DNA of 64,000 bases, from positions 18,856,088-18,920,087 of the forward strand of contig BRKX01000018.1 in the NCBI GenBank assembly GCA_026008535.1. Direction: 5' to 3'. The notes under the pieces were generated by a model. It did no database searches and was not told where the DNA came from. It saw nothing but the letters and a program-made list of their open reading frames with translations. This stretch comes from Perilla frutescens (taxonomy: Eukaryota > Streptophyta > Magnoliopsida > Lamiales > Lamiaceae). A program made the translations under genes and the position numbers. This document shows, in pieces, positions 21,628 to 32,423 of this stretch (positions within the stretch are counted from its first letter, which is position 1; each line of letters opens with the position of its first letter).

Positions 21628-23194
21628 TGTAATACCCCAAAACCTTGTGATTGGATCTTACTAGTAAATTGGGCCAATTTATTAGAAGATTAATTATTAG
21701 CCTGAAGTCCAGACTTATTTTAGTGGGCTGAGCTCGAAATTAATTAATAATAGGCCAATCCATTTTAGTTTTCAGTTTGTGGGCTTCAAGCCCAAAATTA
21801 GTAAGTATAAATATCATGTTCTTTGCAAGACGGAACTCATTTTTCTTCTTCTCTCATTTTCAAAGTTGTGCTTCTCATAACTCCTCTAGTTCTTCCTCAA
21901 GCGGATTCCGTCAATTGCTCTGAGGTGGAGCGCCGTCGCCGACCACCGTCCGCCGTTATCAGTGTTTTCACTTCCGACCAAAATTCCCAAAAATATATTT
22001 TAAACTCTTCTTTTTATTTCTAGTTCAATGGTGCAAGTTTTTTTTAATGAGAGGAGGGCTGAAATGACCGGAAAATGCTCATATTGGCCGCATGTTGGTG
22101 CGTCGCCAGCGAGCTTTTTCGGTGGCTGGATCTAACATGCAATGGCACCTTCCTCTTCATCTATTCTTCTTCTTGTTCTATCTTTTCTCCTTGTTTTCTT
22201 TAAGATTTATGGAGACAATTGAAAGGTCAATTTTGAACTTGGTCTCAAAGAATTTTTAATTTTGAAAAATCCCTCAAATCCTCCCTTGATGGTTGATTTT
22301 TATTGTTCTTGGAAATATTGTATATCTTTCTCCTAAATATGTAGATAAAATGATTTCTTGTGAATCAAAAAGAAAATAAAATTGTGAGTGTGTGTGCAGT
22401 GAAATCAGCGACTTTTTAAGAAGATAAGAGGGAGATAAGTCTGAACTTTGAAAGGAATTTTTGCATGTATGAATGAGCTTGTGCAGACGGGTTGTAGATG
22501 GGAGTGAAGAGAGAGGGAAATATTTGTTCTAAAGTTGGTTTGCCTTTATTGGTGTTTATGCATAAAAGAGAGAGTAAAGAGAGATGGGGTTAAATGGGTG
22601 TGCATGACAGAGAGAGAAAATATGTTTGACTTTGTTGAAGTGTTTTGAATAAAAATGTTTTAAATTAAGCGTGTGGGTGTGCACAGAAAATTGAGAGTGT
22701 GGGGGAGGAGAGAAAAAATGACTTTAGTTTTCTTAAAATTGTGCCAAGTGTGTTAAAGGGTGTGGAAGGAGAAAATTGTGTTTGTTTCCAAAAGAATAAA
22801 TGTGTGCAGGGTGTAAGAGAAAGTAGTTGATTTATAAATTATGTTAAAATATAATATGGATTTGTTTCTGATAAGTGATTGAAATATTGAATAAGATGTG
22901 GAATGTGTACAGAGAAAAGAAAATAGATTGGTTTTTAATTTTAAAAATATTGATATATGTTCATGCATGTGTGTGAAGCCGAGAAAGATCTAGAGAAGAT
23001 TGATTGCCTTTAAATTGAAAGATGTGTGTGTGCGTGAGTTATGGCATGAGTGTGTTTTTTTTTTTTTTTTTAAATTAAGTTATTAAAAGGTTAACTAAAT
23101 AATAATAAATTTTAATGAGCAGTATTGTAAGCATCTTTGATTCATATATTCGATAATTTTCATTAAATTCCAAGAGTTATCTTAAATATTTTAA
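21628..23194 (+). repeat. Probable gypsy-type LTR, left part (split by E3)
   Basis: Starts TGTAATACCCCAAAACC, a common beginning for plant Ty3/gypsy chromovirus LTRs, with a TATAAATA box at 21806-21813 and no coding sequence. E3 inserted at 23195, and the sequence resumes at 35480, where 'CACTGAGTG...CACTCAGCCCACG' and TTTTTCAGGTACAAGG resemble the 3' part of such LTRs. 22376-23060 is unusually rich in GTGTG and AGAGA words. Lineage and full length are inferred. Confidence 0.45.
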
Positions 23195-24456
23195 TGTTGG
23201 AAAATGGAATTTAATAATGTGAGTTTTGACTCATTTTATCCGATTTTTCGTGATCGGGATATTTAATTTTGGAGGAATTAAATACCGTACGATTGTTCTG
23301 TGTTGTGAGTAGATAATCATATTATTTTTATTTGCTCAAATCCGATTTTCGGTGAGTGAGAAATAAATGGTTGAAGTTGGTCACACGATTGGGCATTTAT
23401 AGTGTGTGGGATAATGTGTTTAAGACACATTAAATAATCCCACATTGATTTCTTAATCAAGTTAAGAAGAGTATTTAAGTGTATTAACATTTAAGTGAAG
23501 TAATTAAGTGCACAAGGATGTGAGCCATGAGCCCACACGCGCACACACGCGCGCGCCCGTCCGTGCCCGTGCCCGGTGCCCGTGCTCGTCTCGTCTCGTC
23601 TCGACTCGTCCTCGGACTTCGATCTTGGCAATTGGACTTTGGGCGTACGTGGGCTTCCAGGGCTTAGCCGTATCAGTTTTACGGTACAGAAGTGGTCGGG
23701 TCGTGGAGCGGGTCGGCGGATCGGCTATCCGGATCGTGTGTGCACATGGTGCTTGTCCAGCTTGAAGGGTGTAACCCCCATGAGTTAAGAGCCTTCAACA
23801 CCTGGAGCTGGTGGAGCCTTCAGGTAACTGCCATCTGGAGCTGGTGGAGTTAGTGGGCTGGACAGTAACCGAAAGTAACTCATGTCGGGAGTCAAAGTCT
23901 GCAGCTGCCTTGGACACGTGTTGGGATCTGAGCTGACATGGGACACCTGTCGCGATCTGCAGAAGGTAACTTCTGGAGGGCTTAATGGTAGAGCTGTAAC
24001 TCCAGGGGGGTTACAACACATGGTTTGAATGCCCTCAAACCCTAGTTGTTCCCTGCAGTGGAGATGTGCCTATAAATAGGACATCCTGCATGGATCAAAA
24101 TGCTACATTCTGCACAATCATATTGCTTGCATACAGAATTCCTTTCGAGTCTACAGTCTCTCAGTTCTCGACATTGTCTAGTTCGCCGGAGCCTTGCCAG
24201 ACTTGTGGTGCTACTACCTGAAGGACGAAGCCGTTTCATCTTTGCGAGACAACCGCCAAACCGTGAGCACTAGCCGGGGCGTATTTGTCTTGTGGAGAGA
24301 GGACCCCTCGACTCAACTTGCCGGAATCTGCCATATCGGTTCCAGTTTCTATTTGCTTTGTTTACTTTCAGTTTATATTGTAATTGCTCTACTTCTATCT
24401 CTTCTTTCTTGCACTTCAATTGTAATATTCCAGTAAAGTGTAATACACATTCAACA
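23195..24456 (+). repeat. E3 5' LTR
   Basis: Starts TGTTGGAAAAT, ends ACACATTCAACA. It contains a GC-rich alternating CGCGCACA block (23536-23560), a TATAAATA box at 24071-24078, and a 3' segment that is included in each tandem copy. The 3' LTR lacks about 263 bp of it (24104-24366). Confidence 0.9.
24071..24078 (+). promoter_or_regulatory. E3 LTR TATA box
   Basis: TATAAATA, conserved in the 3' LTR at 35350-35357. It is followed by a C/T-rich segment and a likely transcription start region; promoter role inferred from LTR position. Confidence 0.5.
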
Positions 24457-24503
24457 ATCGCAAGACAAATAGACTAAAAAACAATCAACTACCTTTGCTG
24501 TAA

Positions 24504-25373
24504 ATGGCGTCGGAATCAAACCCTGTTGTTCCAAGGACCGCTTCCCAGATCGTTGCTCCAAGGACCATTCCCCATGGCCAAGCTGAGAAGCAGGAGAAGT
24601 TCTCCGGATTGGACTTCAAGAGGTGGCAGCAGAAGATGCTTTTCTACCTCACCACATTGGGAATTGTTGGATACGTCAAAGAAGATGCTCCAGTGGTCGA
24701 AGAGAACGAGCCGGACGTCAACAAGCGGACTGCCTACGACCAATGGATCAATGGCGATTTCCTTTGTAAAAATTACATTCTGAATGGTTTAGTAGATAGT
24801 CTTTATTCTGTTTATGGGAATGTAACTAGTGACTAGGGAATTGTGGGATGCTCTAGAAAATAAATACAAAACTGAGGATGCCGGAACTAAGAAGTTCGTG
24901 GTGGAAAAGTTCCTCAATTATAAAATGGTGGACACCCGATCAGTGATGGATCAAGTGCAAGAACTTCAGCTCATTGTGCACGACGTTCATGCTGAAGGGA
25001 TGGTCCTTCTCGACTCTTTCACCGTTGCTGCGGTGATTGAGAAATTGTCACTGTGTTGGAAGGACTTCAAGAGCTATCTCAAACACAAACGAAAGGAGAT
25101 GACTCTTGAAGACCTTGTGGTTAAGCTTCGAATTGAAGCCGATAACCGAAAAATGGATCCGAGACCACGAGTCCCGATCGAGGCCAAGGCTAACTTGATG
25201 GAACGTGGTGGACCATCAAATAGCAACAAAAGGAAGCGCCCGGGTCAAGTTGACAAAGGGAAGAAGCCAATGACGAAGTTCAACGGCAATTGCTTCAATT
25301 GTGATAAGCCGGGACACATGTCCAAACATTGCAGCCTCCAAAGAAAAAACGTACTAAATATGGTGTGCATTTA
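24504..25373 (+). pseudogene. E3 gag, copy 1 (frameshifted)
   Basis: Starts MASESNPVVP and shows the copia Gag pattern KFSGLDFKRWQQKM (about residues 30-45). The frame ends at a TAG (24834-24836), while the next frame opens at 24829 with ELWDALENKYK, so a one-base shift splits the protein. The second half contains the zinc knuckle CFNCDKPGHMSKHC (about 25291-25332) and ends at 25372. Intact Gag would package the RNA. Copies at 26370 and 28236 carry the same break. Confidence 0.85.
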
Positions 25374-26087
25374 GTGGAACATAACAACAAAGGCAAAGGC
25401 AAGGCCCGTCAAGATGATTGAGATGACGATGATTTGGCTGCCGTTGTGTTCGAGGCCAATCACGTGGACAATCCGAGAGAATGGTTCATCGACACCGGGG
25501 CTACTTGTCACGTTTGCTCGGACAAGAGCTCGTTTGCTACCTACAAAGTTGTTGAAGGTAGAAAGTTGCACATGGGGAACCAAGCCTCGTCTGAAGTGGT
25601 TGGTGTGGGCAACGTGGTTCTCAAGCTCACTTCAGGCCAAGAGCTAACTTTGAAGGATGTGCTGCATGTTCCGAACATCCGCAAAAATCTGGTTTCAGGC
25701 TCGCTGTTAGTCAATCATGGTTTTAGACTAGTGTTTGAGTCTGAAAAGTTTATTTTGAGCAAGTACAGAAGGTTCCTTGATCGGGGCTATCTCGCCAATG
25801 CACTTTTCAAAATGAATGTAATGGTTGTGCGCCGTGTTGCAAAAGAAAATGCTAATAAAGTTGATTCTTCTGTTTACTTGCTTGTTGAGTGCTCGGATTT
25901 ATGGCATTGTAGATTAGGACACGTTAATCTAAATTCTATAAAACGTTTAGTAAATTTAGATTTTCTAAAAGTGAACCAATTTAATACACAAAACAAATGT
26001 GAAGTTTGTGTCGAAGCTAAATTGGCTAAGTTCTCGACATTGTCTAGTTCGCCGGAGCCTTGCCAGACTTGTGGTGCTACTGCCTGA
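25374..26087 (+). pseudogene. E3 protease and integrase zinc region, copy 1 (truncated by repeat junction)
   Basis: A TGA (25419-25421) precedes the frame. From 25434 the protease shows WFIDTGATCHVCSD with the DTG active site, then the integrase zinc region LWHCRLGHVNLNS...CEVC. At 26031 the frame runs into LTR-derived sequence of the next repeat unit and adds 17 unrelated residues before stopping. It cannot give a working Pol. Confidence 0.85.
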
Positions 26088-26369
26088 AGGACGAAGCCGT
26101 TTCATCTTTGAGAGACAACCGCCAAACCGTGAGCACTAGCCGGGGCGTATTTGTCTTGTGGAGAGAGGACCCCTCGACTCAACTTGCCGGAATCTGCCAT
26201 ATCGGTTCCAGTTTCTATTTGCTTTGTTTACTTTCAGTTTATATTGTAATTGCTCTACTTCTATCTCTTCTTTCTTGCACTTCAGTTGTAATATTCCAGT
26301 AAAGTGTAATACACATTCAACAATCGCAAGACAAATAGACTAAAAAACAATCAACTACCTTTGCTGTAA

Positions 26370-27239
26370 ATGGCGTCGGAATCAAACCCTGTTGTTCCAA
26401 GGACCGCTTCCCAGATCGTTGCTCCAAGGACCATTCCCCATGGCCAAGCTGAGAAGCAGGAGAAGTTCTCCGGATTGGACTTCAAGAGGTGGCAGCAGAA
26501 GATGCTTTTCTACCTCACCACATTGGGAATTGTTGGATACGTCAAAGAAGATGCTCCAGTGGTCGAAGAGAACGAGCCGGACGTCAACAAGCGGACTGCC
26601 TACGACCAATGGATCAATGGCGATTTCCTTTGTAAAAATTACATTCTGAATGGTTTAGTAGATAGTCTTTATTCTGTTTATGGGAATGTAACTAGTGACT
26701 AGGGAATTGTGGGATGCTCTAGAAAATAAATACAAAACTGAGGATGCCGGAACTAAGAAGTTCGTGGTGGAAAAGTTCCTCGATTATAAAATGGTGGACA
26801 CCCGATCAGTGATGGATCAAGTGCAAGAACTTCAGCTCATTGTGCACGACGTTCATGCTGAAGGGATGGTCCTTCTCGACTCTTTCACCGTTGCTGCGGT
26901 GATTGAGAAATTGTCACTGTGTTGGAAGGACTTCAAGAGCTATCTCAAACACAAACGAAAGGAGATGACTCTTGAAGACCTTGTGGTTAAGCTTCGAATT
27001 GAAGCCGATAACCGAAAAATGGATCCGAGACCACGAGTCCCGATCGAGGCCAAGGCTAACTTGATGGAACGTGGTGGACCATCAAATAGCAACAAAAGGA
27101 AGCGCCCGGGTCAAGTTGACAAAGGGAAGAAGCCAATGACGAAGTTCAACGGCAATTGCTTCAATTGTGATAAGCCGGGACACATGTCCAAACATTGCAG
27201 CCTCCAAAGAAAAAACGTACTAAATATGGTGCGCATTTA
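26370..27239 (+). pseudogene. E3 gag, copy 2 (frameshifted)
   Basis: Same two-frame structure as copy 1, offset by 1866 bp. It differs in Asp for Asn in KFL(D/N)YKMV and in Arg for Cys at the end. The identical frameshift shows the copies descend from an already broken gag. Confidence 0.85.
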
Positions 27240-27953
27240 GTGGAACATAACAACAAAGGCAAAGGCAAGGCCCGTCAAGATGATTGAGATGACGATGATT
27301 TGGCTGCCGTTGTGTTCGAGGCCAATCACGTGGACAATCCGAGAGAATGGTTCATCGACACCGGGGCTACTTGTCACGTTTGCTCGGACAAGAGCTCGTT
27401 TGCTACCTACAAAGTTGTTGAAGGTAGAAAGTTGCACATGGGGAACCAAGCCTCGTCTGAAGTGGTTGGTGTGGGCAACGTGGTTCTCAAGCTCACTTCA
27501 GGCCAAGAGCTAACTTTGAAGGATGTGCTGCATGTTCCGAACATCCGCAAAAATCTGGTTTCAGGCTCGCTGTTAGTCAATCATGGTTTTAGACTAGTGT
27601 TTGAGTCTGAAAAGTTTATTTTGAGCAAGTACAGAAGGTTCCTTGATCGGGGCTATCTCGCCAATGCACTTTTCAAAATGAATGTAATGGTTGTGCGCCG
27701 TGTTGCAAAAGAAAATGCTAATAAAGTTGATTCTTCTGTTTACTTGCTTGTTGAGTGCTCGGATTTATGGCATTGTAGATTAGGACACGTTAATCTAAAT
27801 TCTATAAAACGTTTAGTAAATTTAGATTTTCTAAAAGTGAACCAATTTAATACACAAAACAAATGTGAAGTTTGTGTCGAAGCTAAATTGGCTAAGTTCT
27901 CGACATTGTCTAGTTCGCCGGAGCCTTGCCAGACTTGTGGTGCTACTGCCTGA
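27240..27953 (+). pseudogene. E3 protease and integrase zinc region, copy 2 (truncated)
   Basis: Identical in predicted protein to copy 1, including DTG and the CEVC zinc ligands, and again ending in LTR-derived sequence after the junction at 27897. Confidence 0.85.
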
Positions 27954-28235
27954 AGGACGAAGCCGTTTCATCTTTGAGAGACAACCGCCAAACCGTGAGC
28001 ACTAGCCGGGGCGTATTTGTCTTGTGGAGAGAGGACCCCTCGACTCAACTTGCCGGAATCTGCCATATCGGTTCCAGTTTCTATTTGCTTTGTTTACTTT
28101 CAGTTTATATTGTAATTGCTCTACTTCTATCTCTTCTTTCTTGCACTTCAGTTGTAATATTCCAGTAAAGTGTAATACACATTCAACAATCGCAAGACAA
28201 ATAGACTAAAAAACAATCAACTACCTTTGCTGTAA

Positions 28236-29105
28236 ATGGCGTCGGAATCAAACCCTGTTGTTCCAAGGACCGCTTCCCAGATCGTTGCTCCAAGGACCAT
28301 TCCCCATGGCCAAGCTGAGAAGCAGGAGAAGTTCTCCGGATTGGACTTCAAGAGGTGGCAGCAGAAGATGCTTTTCTACCTCACCACATTGGGAATTGTT
28401 GGATACGTCAAAGAAGATGCTCCAGTGGTCGAAGAGAACGAGCCGGACGTCAACAAGCGGACTGCCTACGACCAATGGATCAATGGCGATTTCCTTTGTA
28501 AAAATTACATTCTGAATGGTTTAGTAGATAGTCTTTATTCTGTTTATGGGAATGTAACTAGTGACTAGGGAATTGTGGGATGCTCTAGAAAATAAATACA
28601 AAACTGAGGATGCCGGAATTAAGAAGTTCGTGGTGGAAAAGTTCCTCGATTATAAAATGGTGGACACCCGATCAGTGATGGATCAAGTGCAAGAACTTCA
28701 GCTCATTGTGCACGACGTTCATGCTGAAGGGATGGTCCTTCTCGACTCTTTCACCGTTGCTGCGGTGATTGAGAAATTGTCACTGTGTTGGAAGGACTTC
28801 AAGAGCTATCTCAAACACAAACGAAAGGAGATGACTCTTGAAGACCTTGTGGTTAAGCTTCGAATTGAAGCCGATAACCGAAAAATGGATCCGAGACCAC
28901 GAGTCCCGATCGAGGCCAAGGCTAACTTGATGGAACGTGGTGGACCATCAAATAGCAACAAAAGGAAGCGCCCGGGTCAAGTTGACAAAGGGAAGAAGCC
29001 AATGACGAAGTTCAACGGCAATTGCTTCAATTGTGATAAGCCGGGACACATGTCCAAACATTGCAGCCTCCAAAGAAAAAACGTACTAAATATGGTGCGC
29101 ATTTA
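28236..29105 (+). pseudogene. E3 gag, copy 3 (frameshifted)
   Basis: Same as copy 2 except Ile for Thr in EDAG(I/T)KKF. The same one-base shift is at the 28568/28561 overlap. Confidence 0.85.
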
Positions 29106-29165
29106 GTGGAACATAACAACAAAGGCAAAGGCAAGGCCCGTCAAGATGATTGAGATGACGATGAT

Positions 29166-30314
29166 TTGGCTGCCGTTGTGTTCGAGGCCAATCACGTGGA
29201 CAATCCGAGAGAATGGTTCATCGACACCGGGGCTACTTGTCACGTTTGCTCGGACAAGAGCTCGTTTGCTACCTACAAAGTTGTTGAAGGTAGAAAGTTG
29301 CACATGGGGAACCAAGCCTCGTCTGAAGTGGTTGGTGTGGGCAACGTGGTTCTCAAGCTCACTTCAGGCCAAGAGCTAACTTTGAAGGATGTGCTGCATG
29401 TTCCGAACATCCGCAAAAATCTGGTTTCAGGCTCGCTGTTAGTCAATCATGGTTTTAGACTAGTGTTTGAGTCTGAAAAGTTTATTTTGAGCAAGTACAG
29501 AAGGTTCCTTGATCGGGGCTATCTCGCCAATGCACTTTTCAAAATGAATGTAATGGTTGTGCGCCGTGTTGCAAAAGAAAATGCTAATAAAGTTGATTCT
29601 TCTGTTTACTTGCTTGTTGAGTGCTCGGATTTATGGCATTGTAGATTAGGACACGTTAATCTAAATTCTATAAAACGTTTAGTAAATTTAGATTTTCTAA
29701 AAGTGAACCAATTTAATACACAAAACAAATGTGAAGTTTGTGTCGAAGCTAAATTGGCTAAGTTACCATTTCAATCGGTTGAACGGAGCACTAAACCTCT
29801 AGAGCTAATTCACACAGACGTGTGTGACTTAAAGTTTGTGCAAACTAGAGACGGTAAAAAGTACTTTATTACTTTTATTGACGATTGCACAAAATATTGT
29901 TATCTTTATCTTTTAAGAAGTAAAGATGAGGCGATTGAAGCTTTTAAGAACTTCAAAAATGAAGCCGAAAATCAACTAAGCTGTCGAATTAAAGCAATTC
30001 GAAGTGATAGAGGTGGAGAGTATGTTGCCCCGTTTGAAGAGTTATGCGCAGAGGTGGGTATAATTCATCAAACTACGGCTCCCTATTCACCACAGTCTAA
30101 TGGTGTTGCTAAACGCAAAAACCAAACTCTTAAGGAGATGATGAATGCTTTGTTGATAAGTTCGGGATTACCACAGAACTTGTGGGGGGAAGCTGTGTTG
30201 ACAGCCAACTATATCCTGAACAAAATTCCACTTAAGGGTAAGGATGTGACGCCTTACGAGTTGTGGAAAGGACGCACGCCGTCTTATAAATACCTCAAAG
30301 TGTGGGGTGTTTAG
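29166..30314 (+). pseudogene. E3 protease-integrase, full-length copy
   Basis: A 382-codon frame. Protease WFIDTGATCHV is near the start, and the HHCC zinc region (HCRLGH, CEVC) is at residues about 175-215. The catalytic core has HTDVCDLKF, IRSDRGGEY and SPQSNGVAKRKNQ. The catalytic Glu of DD(35)E, expected in NGVAERKN, is Lys (AAA near 30110), a likely G-to-A change that would abolish strand transfer. The frame stops at 30312-30314 after KVWGV, in the C-terminal region. Compared with the preceding copies it continues uninterrupted past 29763. Confidence 0.85.
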
Positions 30315-30679
30315 CTAAGACTGAAGTGCCACTTCCTAAACAAGTTAGAATCGGCCCTAAAACGGTTGATTGTATATTTATTGGGTATGCACTTAACAGT
30401 AGTGCATATCATTTTCTTATTCATAAATCGAAGATTCCCGAGTTGACTGAAGGAACGATGATGGAGTCGAGGAATGCTATATTCTTCGAATGTCTATCCT
30501 TGTAAAGATAAGGATAGGACAGAAGGTAGTTCTGAGAAACGAACTTTTGAAGTTGCTACTAGTTCTGATCCTGTAGATGAAGAACCGCGACGTAGCAAGC
30601 GAGCTAGGACGGCTAAGACTTTTGGTCCGGATTTCATCACCTATATGCTAGATGATGAGCCAGAGTCTTTGAAAGAAGC
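30302..30679 (+). pseudogene. E3 integrase C-terminal and connection region
   Basis: In shifted frames the integrase end continues (CIFIGYALNSSAYHFLIHKS, about 30370-30430). A connection region follows with RRSKRARTAKTFGPDF and ...YMLDDEPESLKEA. It is cut by the solo LTR at 30680 and resumes at 32424. Confidence 0.75.
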
Positions 30680-31626
30680 TGTAGCACCTCGAAAATTTAT
30701 TCATCATCTCAAGCATGCATATATATTTATATTACGATGTTTTATTCCTATAAGTCGCGCCGTTTATGTCTAGGTACTATATTTTAAATAATCTTAGATG
30801 ATACAATATAAGTTCATATTTTATTTTAAGTTGGGTATGATAATTATTTTTATTATTTATTTATTTAATTTATTTATTTATTTATTTATTTATTTTCTTC
30901 TCTTGAGGCCTAATAATCTAATGTGATCTAAGCCTGATTCATGAAGCCTAGTTTGTTGAGCCCAAAATCAAACATGGAGGAACACTTCCGCCTCCTGCCG
31001 TTTCAGAACCCCACTGCTATCTTGAAAAAAAAAACCCTAAACCTAACTTTCCATCTTGAATCCGAGATCCTCGCAAGAAATGCAATGTTTTGGGAAAGAA
31101 ATCGGTCTAAATTTCAACCCTTCCAAGCTTAGACCCAATTTTTCTAGTATAAATAAGGGTTCCTCAGTTACCACAAAATCACACCAAACTCAAGCTTCTT
31201 CTCTTAAATCATTCGAGTTCTCACCTCTCAGAATTTCTTCTTGAGGTACTCACCCTTCTAACCTCTGTTTATTTTGTTTCTGTCGGTGGTTTTCATTTCA
31301 TCTCTCTGGTTCTTGTTCGAAGTGGTAGGAAGTAAGAATTTTCTTAAATTAAGAAGAAAGATGATAGCTTTCTCTTTCCAGTTGTCATCATCACGCCTTA
31401 AAAAAATTTAGTGAAGCTTCGGGACGTGTGAAAAGTGTAGAGATGAGAGCTAGAATTTATTAAATATTTTTCTATACACATCTCCTATGTTGGGCCTATC
31501 AATATAAATGTTTTATATATATGTGTATGCACACAATTATATAACACATACCCATGCACGCCAATATATATATGTATATATATATATATATATATGTACA
31601 GAATTATTCTATCACGCACTCCTATG

Positions 31627-31661
<35 letters not shown>

Positions 31662-31794
31662 GTATTATACTATATACACATATACGTAAATAAATATTTG
31701 TATAATAAGTATATATATATATATGACTTCATGCGGCTTCCCAAAAATATATATTGAATGTGCTTTTGCTTCAACACATTATTTGTTAAAGTTA

Positions 31795-31796
<2 letters not shown>

Positions 31797-31845
<49 letters not shown>
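31797..31845. repeat. (TTA)n microsatellite in solo LTR
   Basis: About 16 uninterrupted TTA units. Likely polymorphic. Confidence 0.9.
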
Positions 31846-32004
31846 CAAGGTATTTTAACGTTATGTTAATTAATTATTAATTTTAATATTAGGCGGCGCG
31901 CTTGGACTATATTAATACGTTACATTTTCAAGTCAAAAAAAGGTGGGGATTCTCTCGAAGAATATACGAAACTTTTATCCTTGTTATATTTATATATACG
32001 GTGT

Positions 32005-32115
32005 GTAGGTGGGCCTACGGGTCATATGGGCCTTCGGGCTATTGCTATGGGCCTACGGGCTATTACTATATTTAACCTACGGGTTATATGCTATGTTGGC
32101 CTACGGGCTCTATGA
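32005..32115 (+). repeat. Degenerate short tandem repeat in solo LTR
   Basis: Repeated units around GGCCTACGGGCTAT and ATGGGCC with variable spacing; at least five copies. Confidence 0.7.
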
Positions 32116-32423
32116 TATGCTATGTTATGACCTGTTTAATACTGTTATATTTGTATAACTCGGATAATGGAATTACCCCCCATTGAGTTAATAACACTCA
32201 CCCCAAAGCTATTTATGTTTTCAGGCTAAAGACACTCGGGTGGTGTGGTGGAGACGAAGTGATGGAATAAAGACTATAGTTCTAATTATTTTTTATATTT
32301 TTCCGCTGCATTATGCTCTAAGTTTATGTTGCTTTTATTTTCGGACAACCTTTTGAGATTATTATATAATTTTCTACCATTTCATTTCCTAAATAAATCT
32401 ATAAAATTTTTTGAGACGTCACA

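Larger units (their letters stand above)
24166..29763 (+). repeat. Three tandem 1866 bp copies inside E3
   Basis: Copy 1 is 24166-26031, copy 2 is 26032-27897, copy 3 is 27898-29763, after which the ordinary integrase sequence continues. Each unit holds the end of the LTR, leader, gag, protease and the integrase zinc region. The junction (26031/26032 and 27897/27898) joins integrase ...GCTAAGTT to LTR ...AGTTCTCGAC, with AGTT shared by both partners. I see five differences between copies 1 and 2 (for example A/G at 24214, C/A at 24245) and one between copies 2 and 3 (ACT/ATT at 28619). All copies share the same gag frameshift. Confidence 0.95.
30680..32423 (+). mobile_element. Solo LTR (Ty3/gypsy-type), 1744 bp
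   Basis: Perfect 5 bp target-site duplication GAAGC (30675-30679, 32424-32428). The ends are TGTAGCACCTCG and GAGACGTCACA. There is a TATA-type TATAAATA at about 31149-31156 and no gag/pol. Near the 3' end, TTTTCAGGCTAAAGACACTCGGG and TTTTTCCGCTGCATTATGCTC match the layout of plant chromovirus LTRs. It contains long (TA)n tracts (31500-31740), a (TTA)n run (31797-31845), and a degenerate GGCCTACGGGCTAT repeat (32010-32110). Removing it rejoins the E3 connection region as ...LKEA / EALSSPDAAFWKEA. Confidence 0.85.

Noticed and set aside
21823..22023. 66-codon frame with hydrophobic start (MQDGTHFSSSLIFKVVLL)
   Set aside because: It is just after the TATA box in a gypsy-type LTR and has no homologue I recognise; probably chance.
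23508..23788. GC-rich open frames with alternating CGCGCACA sequence, repeated at 34774-35133
   Set aside because: They lie inside the two E3 LTRs, overlap in several frames and come from low-complexity GC sequence; not genes.
31508..31757. Open frames of Tyr/Ile/His repeats
   Set aside because: Translation of (TA)n and (CA)n microsatellites inside the solo LTR.
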